The notes beneath the pieces are model-generated. The model worked only from the letters and a program-made list of their open reading frames with translations. It did not search any database and was not told the DNA's origin. The position numbers and the translations under genes were made by a program. DNA of 15,357 nt, taken from NCBI GenBank assembly GCA_026416315.1, contig JAOAFK010000091.1, positions 1 through 15,357 on the forward strand, given 5' to 3'. Of this stretch, positions 1 to 5,837 are shown in pieces. Source of the DNA: Syntrophorhabdaceae bacterium (GTDB lineage Bacteria; Desulfobacterota; Syntrophorhabdia; Syntrophorhabdales; Syntrophorhabdaceae). Numbering within the stretch: the stretch's first letter is position 1; each line of letters begins with the position of its first letter.

Positions 1-606
1 GGTGTAGGGATGGATGAGGCAACAATAGGAAAGATATTCGAACCATTTTTTACAACAAAGGAGATGGGTAAAGGTACAGGCCTTGGTTTGACAACAGTAT
101 ATGGTATAGTGAAAAATCATAAAGGTATAATAGATGTAAAAAGTGAGTTGGGCAAGGGCTCGACATTTATAGTTTATCTCCCTGTTTCACAAAAGATAAG
201 TGAAGTGGGCATTGTTATGCCAGAACTCAAAAGAGAAGGCGGTAAAGCAATACTCCTTGTAGACGATGAAAAGGTAATACTTGAGGTGGGAAAAGAGCTC
301 CTTGAAGTATTAGGATATAAGGTATTGACTGCAGAAAATAGTTTTGACGCTGTAAAAATCTATATGGAGAGAATGGATGAAATCGACCTTGTGATACTTG
401 ATATGATAATGCCTGTGAAGGATGGAGAGGAGACCTTTGAAGAACTAAAGAAAATAAACAAAAATGTAAAGGTGTTACTTGCCAGTGGTTATAGTGTTGA
501 TAAGGCTACGGAACGTATTATGGAAAAAGGATGCAGTGGTTTTTTACAGAAGCCCTTCAATCTAAATGAACTTTCAGTTAAAATAAAAGAAATTCTTGGA
601 GAATAA
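1..606 (+). CDS. Hybrid sensor histidine kinase, C-terminal part (ATPase end plus receiver), 5' end outside window
   Basis: This reading frame is open from the first base, so the visible part is the end of a longer protein. It starts inside the ATP-binding domain: a GVGM box, then FEPFFTTK (F box) and GKGTGLGL (G2 box), closing with the usual STFIVYLPV strand. After a linker of about 20 residues comes a full receiver domain with the acidic pair in LLVDDE, the phospho-acceptor Asp in VILDMIMP (codon 400-402) and the conserved Lys in LQKPF. This order is typical of PAS-kinase-receiver hybrid kinases. The sensor, the H box and the input signal are not visible. It ends 10 bases from the end of the convergent response-regulator gene and is not part of the flagellar operons by orientation, so a motility role is not shown. 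Confidence 0.9.
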   Translation, partial: GVGMDEATIGKIFEPFFTTKEMGKGTGLGLTTVYGIVKNHKGIIDVKSELGKGSTFIVYLPVSQKISEVGIVMPELKREGGKAILLVDDEKVILEVGKELLEVLGYKVLTAENSFDAVKIYMERMDEIDLVILDMIMPVKDGEETFEELKKINKNVKVLLASGYSVDKATERIMEKGCSGFLQKPFNLNELSVKIKEILGE

Positions 607-616
607 AAAAACACAG

Positions 617-1804
617 TTATTTATAAACATAGATGCCCCCAATTATGGGGTCTACTCCATGACGCTCTAAAACAATATTCAAAATCCTTTCATTTATGGT
701 TATGCCTTTTGGCATAATCTTTACACCTGTCAAGGAGAATACATCCTCTGCTACAACCATTCCTGGTTTTAACTCTTCAACAGGGATATTTATTATTTCC
801 CTTGAAATGTCCATCTTATTTTCTATGAGATAGTTTAATAGATATGATGCTATTACAGGATCCAATATTGAGTTCATGGATTGCCTAATAGCCTCTTTTG
901 TTTCTTCGTATGTGGAGCCTGCCATAGTCAATTCATCGATTAATGTTATTGCCCTCAGGATCTTTGCTCCGATAGGTATTTCATCCTTTTTAAGCCCATC
1001 TGGTTTACCTGAACCGTCGTAATTTTCAAGCTGATGATATATGTATTCTGCAGCTTCTTCATATCCTGTTATGGACGAAACTATTACAGAACCTATAACA
1101 GGATATTGATTATACGCCTCAAGTTCTTCCTGTGTTAACATCTTAGGGCATAATGCCATTATCTTATGGGGAATCCCCACCTTTCCTATTTCATGTAACT
1201 GTGCACCAAAGATTATCTTTCTTTTAGTTTCTTCATCTAAACCCAATTTTTCTGTGATATATGCAGCAATACTCCTTGCCATATCAGAACGCTGCTTCGC
1301 CTGGGGTATATTGATCTCAATTATCTTTAATAGCACATATAGTATCTCTTTAAAATTTCTTTTAAGCTGTTCATTAGCAATTCTTAACCTCTCCTTCTCA
1401 ATTAGGAGTTCATTTTGAAGGGATTTAATCTTTAAAAATGCCTTTATTTTTCCTTCTAATACCTTCAGAGAGATATTCTTTTCAATGTAATCATCAACAC
1501 CTGTTTCAAGACCTTCAACCTTTTTTTCTACGCTTGTCTCGGCGGTAAGAAGTATAAATATAACATTTGATAGTTCAGGATTGCTTTTAATATCTCTACA
1601 GAATTCAAGACCGTTTTTGTTTGGCATATAGTAGTCACTTATAATAATATCAGGTTTTACCTTCTGGGCAATAGTGAGGCCATCCATTGCATTATATGCT
1701 TCAAAAATTCTATATTCTTTATTCCTCGAAAGAAGTCCTTTCAAAATATTAACTGCTGACTTCTCATCATCTACTATGAGTATGTTATAAACATTATTAT
1801 TCAT
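617..1804 (-). CDS. Response regulator with degenerate HD-GYP domain, last gene of the motAB operon
   Basis: This 395-residue protein has an N-terminal receiver (about residues 6-125; VDDE at 11-14, phospho-acceptor D57 in ISDYYMP), a coiled linker (about 125-155) and an HD-GYP-like domain (about 155-325). A short C-terminal module (about 340-395, around the motif VEELKPGMVVAEDV) resembles tails seen on other HD-GYP proteins. HD-GYP proteins normally hydrolyse cyclic di-GMP with metal ligands in an HD pair, further histidines and the GYP motif. Here the HD pair is H204-E205, GYP is GKP (266-268), the His of the usual KHP-type motif is Tyr (Y234), and the HHE cluster reads QLE. Loss of several ligands suggests a receptor or structural role rather than an active phosphodiesterase. 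The receiver also has KN in place of the usual KP. The start overlaps the motB stop (ATGA) with only a weak ribosome site, which points to translational coupling. Confidence 0.85.
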   Translation of the reverse strand: MNNNVYNILIVDDEKSAVNILKGLLSRNKEYRIFEAYNAMDGLTIAQKVKPDIIISDYYMPNKNGLEFCRDIKSNPELSNVIFILLTAETSVEKKVEGLETGVDDYIEKNISLKVLEGKIKAFLKIKSLQNELLIEKERLRIANEQLKRNFKEILYVLLKIIEINIPQAKQRSDMARSIAAYITEKLGLDEETKRKIIFGAQLHEIGKVGIPHKIMALCPKMLTQEELEAYNQYPVIGSVIVSSITGYEEAAEYIYHQLENYDGSGKPDGLKKDEIPIGAKILRAITLIDELTMAGSTYEETKEAIRQSMNSILDPVIASYLLNYLIENKMDISREIINIPVEELKPGMVVAEDVFSLTGVKIMPKGITINERILNIVLERHGVDPIIGGIYVYK

Positions 1805-2646
1805 TTCTTTACTTCTGTTTTTTCCGCAACGTTTATTAAATTGGGTTTAGGAATTGCTACGATTATGGCTACTCGCCTATTGGCAAAATCATCTGGTTTA
1901 TCTGGGTGTTTTAGCATCCTGTCTGCATATCCCCTAATACCTATTATTTGCTCCTTCTTTACACCGGATTCTTCAAGTATCTTTCTTGCTGCATTTGCCC
2001 TATCTGCACTTAATTCCCAGTTTGAATAACCCGGTGATATATAAGGTTTTGCATCTGTGTGACCCTCTATGATTATCTTGTTTTTGAGTGTTGCCAACTC
2101 GCTGGCAATCATTTTTAAAAGCTTTACTGTATCAGGTTTTACCTTTGCGCTCCCTACATCAAAAAATAGACCTTCAGAGTTTTCAATGAGTTCAATCTTT
2201 AAGCCATCTTCATTCACACTGAGTTGTATTTTGTCTTTAAATTTTTCTAAACCAGGGGTAGATGAGATTATATTTTCTATTTTTTTACTTTCAGTATTGA
2301 GCTTTTGTATCTCATCCTTTATCTTTTCTAATTCATTTTGAAAAGCCTTGAAGGCATTATCCTCTGATTTTGTACCTTCCTTTGGAAATAAAACAGGGGT
2401 TGGCGTTTTTGATACACCAGTGTGAATGCCACTTCCACCAATAAAAATTGTTGGATCCTTGAAGTATGCTGCGATGGCCTGTTTGATCCCGCTATTTTGA
2501 CTCACTATCCATAACACAATGAACAATGCCATCATGGCAGTAACAAAATCAGCATATGCGACCTTCCATGCACCACCATGATGACTACCATGGCCTTTCT
2601 TTTTTACAATAATCTTAACAGGGATATCGTGTTTTGTTTCGTTCAT
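1801..2646 (-). CDS. motB: Flagellar motor stator protein MotB
   Basis: MotB pairs with MotA to form the ion-driven stator and anchors it to peptidoglycan. The 281-residue product has a basic N-terminus, one membrane helix (about 29-48) carrying the ion-binding Asp D33 in the signature YADFVTAMMALF, a plug/linker region, a charged stretch around 100-130, and an OmpA-type peptidoglycan-binding domain (about 155-265) with GHTD (195-198), NWELSADRA (209-217) and NRRV (256-259). The YADF motif and the partner MotA favour proton coupling; this is inference. An AAGGGA ribosome site precedes the ATG, which overlaps the motA stop by four bases. The end overlaps the next gene in the same way. Confidence 0.97.
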   Translation of the reverse strand: MNETKHDIPVKIIVKKKGHGSHHGGAWKVAYADFVTAMMALFIVLWIVSQNSGIKQAIAAYFKDPTIFIGGSGIHTGVSKTPTPVLFPKEGTKSEDNAFKAFQNELEKIKDEIQKLNTESKKIENIISSTPGLEKFKDKIQLSVNEDGLKIELIENSEGLFFDVGSAKVKPDTVKLLKMIASELATLKNKIIIEGHTDAKPYISPGYSNWELSADRANAARKILEESGVKKEQIIGIRGYADRMLKHPDKPDDFANRRVAIIVAIPKPNLINVAEKTEVKK

Positions 2647-3497
2647 TTTGTTCCCTTTACATAGGTTTCCATTTCTTGAAATGACGGCCTGAAATCAGAG
2701 GCTATGGCCCTCCTTGCAAATTCCACTGAAAGAATGGGGTTTAGTCCTTTGGCTGCGCAGATGATACCTGATTTTATAACATGAAAAATGCGGGTATCAT
2801 CGTCATTGGACAGATCCAGATTTGTAGCCAAGGGTTGTATAAAACCATAAGAGGCAAACACACCAAGAAATGTGCCCACAAGGGCTGCCGCAACCTTGTG
2901 GCCTATCTCTTCAGGAGGACCATTAATGGCCTGCATGGTTATTACAATTCCCAAGACTGCTGCAACAATACCGAGTCCTGGTAAAGAATCACCAATTTTT
3001 TGGAGTATCATACCAGGTTTTGAGCCCTCATGATGATGGAGCTCAATATCTGCATCCATGAGCAGTTCAATCTCATGAGGAGGCACACCACCCATAATCA
3101 CAAGTCGTAAGGTATCGGATATAAATTCTATTAAATGATGCTGGCTCAAAAATTGTGGATAGTTTTTAAAGACACTGCTTTCAGAAGGTCTCTCGATGTG
3201 TGATTCAATGGCAATTAAGCCGTCTTTTCTTATTATATTGAATAACTCGTACATAAGCCTTAAAAGGTCAAGATAAGTTTGTTTTGTCGTCTTTGTGCCT
3301 TTTAATGATTTGATTATATTGTTTATAATCTTTTTCAATATTGTGCTGGGTGTGGATATAAGAAGGGCCCCTATAGCAGAACCACCTATAATCATAAATT
3401 CCGCAACCTGAATCAATACAAGCACAGGACCGCCTTCTAATATAAAACCACCTATAACAGAAACTATGACTACAGCAATACCTACAATTGTAAGCAT
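2643..3497 (-). CDS. motA: Flagellar motor stator protein MotA
   Basis: This 284-residue integral membrane protein is the torque-generating half of the stator. Four membrane segments are visible: two near the N-terminus (about 3-20 and 28-48) and two around 172-192 and 202-222, with a large cytoplasmic loop between. Residues known to matter in E. coli MotA fall at the same numbers here: R90 and E98 in the loop that contacts FliG, P173 in SLPGLG and P222 in IQPLA. Length and N-terminus (MLTIVGIAVV, GGP) resemble proton-type MotA. An AAAGGGA-type ribosome site lies just upstream. The gene is third in a minus-strand operon and overlaps motB by ATGA. Confidence 0.97.
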   Translation of the reverse strand: MLTIVGIAVVIVSVIGGFILEGGPVLVLIQVAEFMIIGGSAIGALLISTPSTILKKIINNIIKSLKGTKTTKQTYLDLLRLMYELFNIIRKDGLIAIESHIERPSESSVFKNYPQFLSQHHLIEFISDTLRLVIMGGVPPHEIELLMDADIELHHHEGSKPGMILQKIGDSLPGLGIVAAVLGIVITMQAINGPPEEIGHKVAAALVGTFLGVFASYGFIQPLATNLDLSNDDDTRIFHVIKSGIICAAKGLNPILSVEFARRAIASDFRPSFQEMETYVKGTK

Positions 3498-3530
3498 TGT
3501 TCTTTCCCTTTCTTATATATTAAATAAAAA

Positions 3531-4211
3531 TTAGGCCATTTTTGCATCGAAAGGTCTCTTATCAATTACCATAGCCCTTAAGTTATTTATTCTATTTTTC
3601 CAACCTTTTAAGTAATTTCCAAAAATATCCGGTCTTTTTTCTGAAAGCCTGATGTATCTCTGTTCTCTCATATTCAAAAATTTAACAATATCACCACCTG
3701 ATTTCTCAAGAAGTTTTTTCGCCATAGCCGGCGAATTCACATATGTATCGAAATAGACAAGGCTTAAAGGATAAGGTAAACCTGATGCACCTGATTTATC
3801 CCATATTTTCTTGTAGATAACCCTTGCCTGTTCTTTTGTCAAATCCTTTATATCACCTTTATATCCATAATTATATGCTGTTGTTTGTAAGATACCAAAT
3901 TTAGATGATTCATTTTTCAGCCCATCTTGTTTGACAAGTTTCTCCCCTTCATGTTTCAGGACAAAATCAAGGGCAATCTCAAAATTAATATCTCCATCCA
4001 AATGGTAATTGTGTATTTGATGAGAAAAAAATGGATCATTTATGTCCTTTTTGCACTCGTTTTTCTGTAGTGTTATTTTTTCCATACTGGTTTTTAAGAG
4101 ACTTTCAAAATTTATCCCATTTGTTCGAGATTGTCCTGAAAAACTATTCTTTCTCTTTTCTATGATTTTAGATAATATTATCATGTCCAGTATTTCAGCA
4201 TACAAACTCAT
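3531..4211 (-). CDS. GH108-type muramidase-like protein (candidate flagellar peptidoglycan hydrolase)
   Basis: The 226-residue product has an N-terminal extension of about 75 residues without a signal peptide, then a region matching the glycoside hydrolase family 108 pattern: FEIALDFVLKHEG with the expected catalytic Glu at E88, the FGILQ element (105-109), YFDTYVNSP (153-161), and the closing R..Y....GW..R pattern (about 182-207). Family members cut peptidoglycan glycan strands. The normal Gly-rich stretch after HEG (the usual HEGGY with a following GG) is altered to HEGEKL and ESSKFG, so activity is likely but not certain. It sits between a small exported protein and motA in a sigma-28-led operon. 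A job in opening the wall for the rod or stator, like that of the FlgJ muramidase domain, is inferred. With no signal peptide, export through the flagellar secretion route is possible. The ribosome site is weak. Confidence 0.75.
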   Translation of the reverse strand: MSLYAEILDMIILSKIIEKRKNSFSGQSRTNGINFESLLKTSMEKITLQKNECKKDINDPFFSHQIHNYHLDGDINFEIALDFVLKHEGEKLVKQDGLKNESSKFGILQTTAYNYGYKGDIKDLTKEQARVIYKKIWDKSGASGLPYPLSLVYFDTYVNSPAMAKKLLEKSGGDIVKFLNMREQRYIRLSEKRPDIFGNYLKGWKNRINNLRAMVIDKRPFDAKMA

Positions 4212-4239
4212 AAACTATCTTTTTGCAAAATCTATACCA

Positions 4240-4470
4240 TTATCTTTTATCAATTCTTATATTCATATTTTTGAGCATGTCCCATGAGTTTTTCCTGTCG
4301 TCTTCTGTCTGGTCTTTTTCTTTATTAATATCAGTGCTTCCAATTGTATATACAGTCTTTTCCCTATCTCTTTTTATATCTATTTCTTTTTTTTCAGCAT
4401 CTCCATATGCATTTATGAAAAAAAAGGCTAACAGAAACAAAGAAAAAATGAATATTCTAAAAAATTTCAA
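4240..4470 (-). CDS. Small exported protein, first gene of the motAB operon, function unknown
   Basis: This 76-residue protein has a hydrophobic N-terminus (about residues 4-22, Phe/Leu/Ile-rich) after a short basic start, ending in an Ala-Tyr-Gly-Asp stretch that could be a signal-peptidase site. The remaining 50 or so residues are highly charged and Lys/Asp/Glu-rich, with no recognised domain. The start is TTG at 4468-4470, chosen because a strong GGAGGG lies five bases upstream (minus-strand complement of 4476-4481) and a sigma-28 -10 element lies just beyond that. Its position as leader gene of the GH108-motA-motB operon suggests a periplasmic or outer-membrane motility accessory role, which is a guess from context. 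Base composition matches its neighbours. Confidence 0.6.
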   Translation of the reverse strand: MKFFRIFIFSLFLLAFFFINAYGDAEKKEIDIKRDREKTVYTIGSTDINKEKDQTEDDRKNSWDMLKNMNIRIDKR

Positions 4471-4490
4471 AATAACCCTCCTTATAAATA

Positions 4491-4517
4491 TTATCGGCTT
4501 TTGTGGAATTAAATTAA
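4491..4517 (-). promoter_or_regulatory. Sigma-28 (FliA)-type promoter for the motA operon
   Basis: On the minus strand the -10 element GCCGATAA (complement of 4491-4498) matches the FliA consensus at all eight positions. Eleven bases upstream lies TTAATTTA (complement of 4510-4517), five of eight to the TAAAGTTT -35. Predicted transcription starts near 4484, leaving a leader of about 14 bases that contains the GGAGGG ribosome site. This places the small exported protein, GH108 protein, motA, motB and HD-GYP-like regulator under late-gene control. Confidence 0.72.
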
Positions 4518-4535
4518 ATTTTTTTTAAAAAATGC

Positions 4536-4563
4536 TTAAGTTTAATTGTCCAGATAACGATAA
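4536..4563 (+). promoter_or_regulatory. Sigma-28 (FliA)-type promoter for cheY-cheX
   Basis: TTAAGTTT (4536-4543, seven of eight to TAAAGTTT) is followed by a 12-base spacer and AACGATAA (4556-4563, six of eight to GCCGATAA). The start would be near 4570, about 36 bases before the cheY ATG. It faces away from the motA-operon promoter, the two -35 elements lying 18 bases apart. Confidence 0.6.
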
Positions 4564-4605
4564 ATAATTTTAGAAAATTTTTAAAATTAAACTGGAGGGA
4601 TCACT

Positions 4606-4980
4606 ATGAATGTCCTCGTAGTAGATGATTTTTCCACCATGAGAAAAATTATTAAAAATGTGTTGAAGCAAATCGGTATTGAGAGTGTCATAGAGGCTGA
4701 AAATGGAAAGATGGCGCTGGAACTTTTAAAGAAGGAGCAGATAGATCTCATAATTAGTGACTGGATTATGCCAGAGATGACGGGCATTGATTTTTTAAAG
4801 GCCTGCAAAAGCGAGGAAAACACGAAAAAAATTCCCTTCATAATGGTAACCGCTGAAGCACAGAAAGGAAATATCCTGGAGGCCATCAAATCAGGAGTTG
4901 ATAACTACATTGTGAAGCCCTTTACACCTGAAAAACTTCAATCAGCTATCGAAAAGGCAAAAGAAAGAGTAGGAAAATAG
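4606..4980 (+). CDS. cheY: Chemotaxis response regulator CheY
   Basis: A stand-alone receiver of 124 residues, the normal CheY length, with no output domain. All active-site residues are present: D7 and D8 (acidic pair), phospho-acceptor D52 in ISDWIMP, T82 in IMVTAEA and K104 in VKPF. The IVKPFTPEKL end and the EAENGK segment are CheY-like. Phosphorylated CheY would bind the FliM/FliN switch to change rotation. A GGAGGG ribosome site lies seven bases before the ATG. cheX follows after 14 bases. No cheA or receptor gene is in the window, so the kinase must be elsewhere. Transcription is probably from the sigma-28 promoter just upstream. Confidence 0.92.
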   Translation: MNVLVVDDFSTMRKIIKNVLKQIGIESVIEAENGKMALELLKKEQIDLIISDWIMPEMTGIDFLKACKSEENTKKIPFIMVTAEAQKGNILEAIKSGVDNYIVKPFTPEKLQSAIEKAKERVGK

Positions 4981-4994
4981 TTTTGGAGGATATC

Positions 4995-5477
4995 ATGGAT
5001 GTGCAATATATAAACCCGTTTATTGTTGCTGCCCAGGTGGTATTTAAAACAATGTTGGGTATTGATGTAAATATGGGAAAGCCTGAATTAAAAAACACAT
5101 GCGTTACCTCTGGAGATGTAACGGGAATAATGGGACTTGCAGGAGATAAAAAGGGTACAGTTGCCATTAGTTTCAGGGAGCAAGGCGCAAAATATATCTA
5201 TAAGACTTTGATAGGTGATGAATGTGAAACAATAAACCAGGATGTGGTGGATGCCGTGGGAGAGATTACGAACATCATTTCTGGCCAGGCAAGAAAGGAG
5301 TTTGAAAAAAAGGGGATAAATTTAAATGCAGCAATACCTATGGTGATTGTTGGAAAACAGGTGGAGATGAATTTTATAACAAAACTGCCCATTATCTCGC
5401 TCCCATTCTATTTTGCCATAAATAACGGCCATACAGGAGAAAAGGAGGTTATATATATAGATTTTTCATTTGAGTAA
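4995..5477 (+). CDS. cheX: CheX-type CheY-P phosphatase
   Basis: This 160-residue protein matches the CheC/CheX/FliY phosphatase fold. It has one E-x-x-N active-site motif (E90-I-T-N93, inside DAVGEITNIISGQA) and the family start INPFIVAAQ, where a homodimeric CheX begins. CheX removes phosphate from CheY-P, and its place 14 bases after cheY fits that job. The start is the ATG at 4995. The frame also opens at a TTG at 4983, but the GGAGGA ribosome site lies inside that extension (4985-4990), so the ATG four bases after it is preferred. The downstream side is non-coding and carries inverted repeats; no strong terminator is seen. Confidence 0.88.
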   Translation: MDVQYINPFIVAAQVVFKTMLGIDVNMGKPELKNTCVTSGDVTGIMGLAGDKKGTVAISFREQGAKYIYKTLIGDECETINQDVVDAVGEITNIISGQARKEFEKKGINLNAAIPMVIVGKQVEMNFITKLPIISLPFYFAINNGHTGEKEVIYIDFSFE

Positions 5478-5520
5478 GAAGATTGTGATTCATAACAGTC
5501 ATTAAGGCAGCTTTTTTTAA

Positions 5521-5536
5521 TGTCAAATTATTGACA
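5521..5536. repeat. 16-bp palindrome, copy 1 (TGTCAA-N4-TTGACA)
   Basis: The sequence TGTCAAATTATTGACA has perfect 6-bp half-sites around a 4-base centre. Its exact reverse complement occurs once more at 7301-7316, so the two identical 16-mers lie in opposite orientation, one on each side of the sigma-54 activator gene. Such dyads are typical binding sites for dimeric Fis-type helix-turn-helix activators. No sigma-54 promoter was seen near this copy. A role as an RNA hairpin after cheX is the alternative. Confidence 0.6.
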
Positions 5537-5543
5537 CAAATTT

Positions 5544-5570
5544 ATCAAAAAAATTTATTGTTTTTTTGAT
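5544..5570. repeat. AT-rich 27-base inverted repeat, possible weak terminator
   Basis: ATCAAAAAAA (5544-5553) and TTTTTTTGAT (5561-5570) are perfect 10-base complements around a 7-base loop. It lies just beyond the stop of the candidate minus-strand small ORF, so it could end that transcript. The stem is nearly all A-T and would be weak as an RNA hairpin. It could equally be bent DNA. Confidence 0.35.
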
Positions 5571-5576
5571 CCCGTA

Positions 5577-5732
5577 TTAACTTCCAGTAATGATTAAATT
5601 GTTTATAATAAAGTATTTTAATAATTCACGACGCTCCTTGAGATTTAGCTTGAAATAATTATTGCTCTCCATTAAAATCCCTATAATCTCCCTGATTAAT
5701 TCCAGAGCTTGTGTCGTCACCTGTGTATTCAT
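5577..5732 (-). CDS. Candidate small ORF, 51 codons, behind a sigma-28-like promoter
   Basis: On the minus strand an ATG at 5730-5732 opens 51 codons ending in TAA. The predicted peptide is mostly helical and amphipathic, beginning MNTQVTTQALELIREI and carrying a basic patch LKERRELLKYF near residues 31-41. No family is recognised. The predicted transcription start from the upstream sigma-28-like element (near 5733) would fall almost on the ATG, making it leaderless. A second in-frame ATG at codon 21 (5670-5672) has AGGG six bases upstream and would give a 31-residue product from a normal leader. An AT-rich inverted repeat follows the stop. No homology evidence is available, so it could also be a non-coding RNA. 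Confidence 0.4.
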   Translation of the reverse strand: MNTQVTTQALELIREIIGILMESNNYFKLNLKERRELLKYFIINNLIITGS

Positions 5733-5739
5733 AACATTA

Positions 5740-5766
5740 TTATCGACCTGTTTTGTAAAAAATTAA
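5740..5766 (-). promoter_or_regulatory. Sigma-28-like promoter upstream of the small ORF
   Basis: On the minus strand GTCGATAA (complement of 5740-5747) matches seven of eight positions of the FliA -10 element. TTAATTTT (complement of 5759-5766) matches six of eight of the -35, with the standard 11-base spacer. It points away from the sigma-54 activator gene and into the 51-codon ORF. Confidence 0.5.
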
Positions 5767-5837
5767 ATAATGTGAAAATTTGAACTTAACCAAATACTTT
5801 ACAAAATGTCTAAAATCTTTTAATCTTTTTATTTAGA

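Larger units (their letters stand above)
5478..5837. other. 360-base gene-poor interval with inverted repeats and a candidate small ORF
   Basis: Between cheX and the first sigma-54 activator there is no long gene. It holds, in order: a weak T-rich stretch after cheX (5501-5519) that may help end transcription, a 16-bp palindrome (5521-5536), a 27-base AT-rich inverted repeat (5544-5570), a 51-codon minus-strand ORF (5577-5732) and a sigma-28-like promoter for it (5740-5766). Upstream of the 5838 gene a sigma-70-like pair, TTGAAC (5779-5784) and CAAAAT (5802-5807) with 17-base spacing, is only four of six at each element and is not claimed. No sigma-54 GG/GC pair with correct spacing was found on either strand. 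Confidence 0.6.

Noticed and set aside
4042..4528. Plus-strand open frames with hydrophobic translations over the small exported protein and GH108 gene
   Set aside because: They are Phe/Ser/Leu-rich complements of Lys/Glu-rich minus-strand genes, lack ribosome sites and would run through both sigma-28 promoters.
5651..5666. Sigma-54-like TGAAATAATTATTGCT upstream of the 5838 gene
   Set aside because: The invariant GG at -24 is GA, and it lies inside the candidate small ORF far from the gene start.
5478..5837. CRISPR array, tRNA, rRNA, riboswitch or mobile-element ends in the largest gap
   Set aside because: No spaced direct repeats, no cloverleaf-like GC-rich arms, no conserved RNA motif and no transposase remnants or terminal repeats were seen here or elsewhere in the window.
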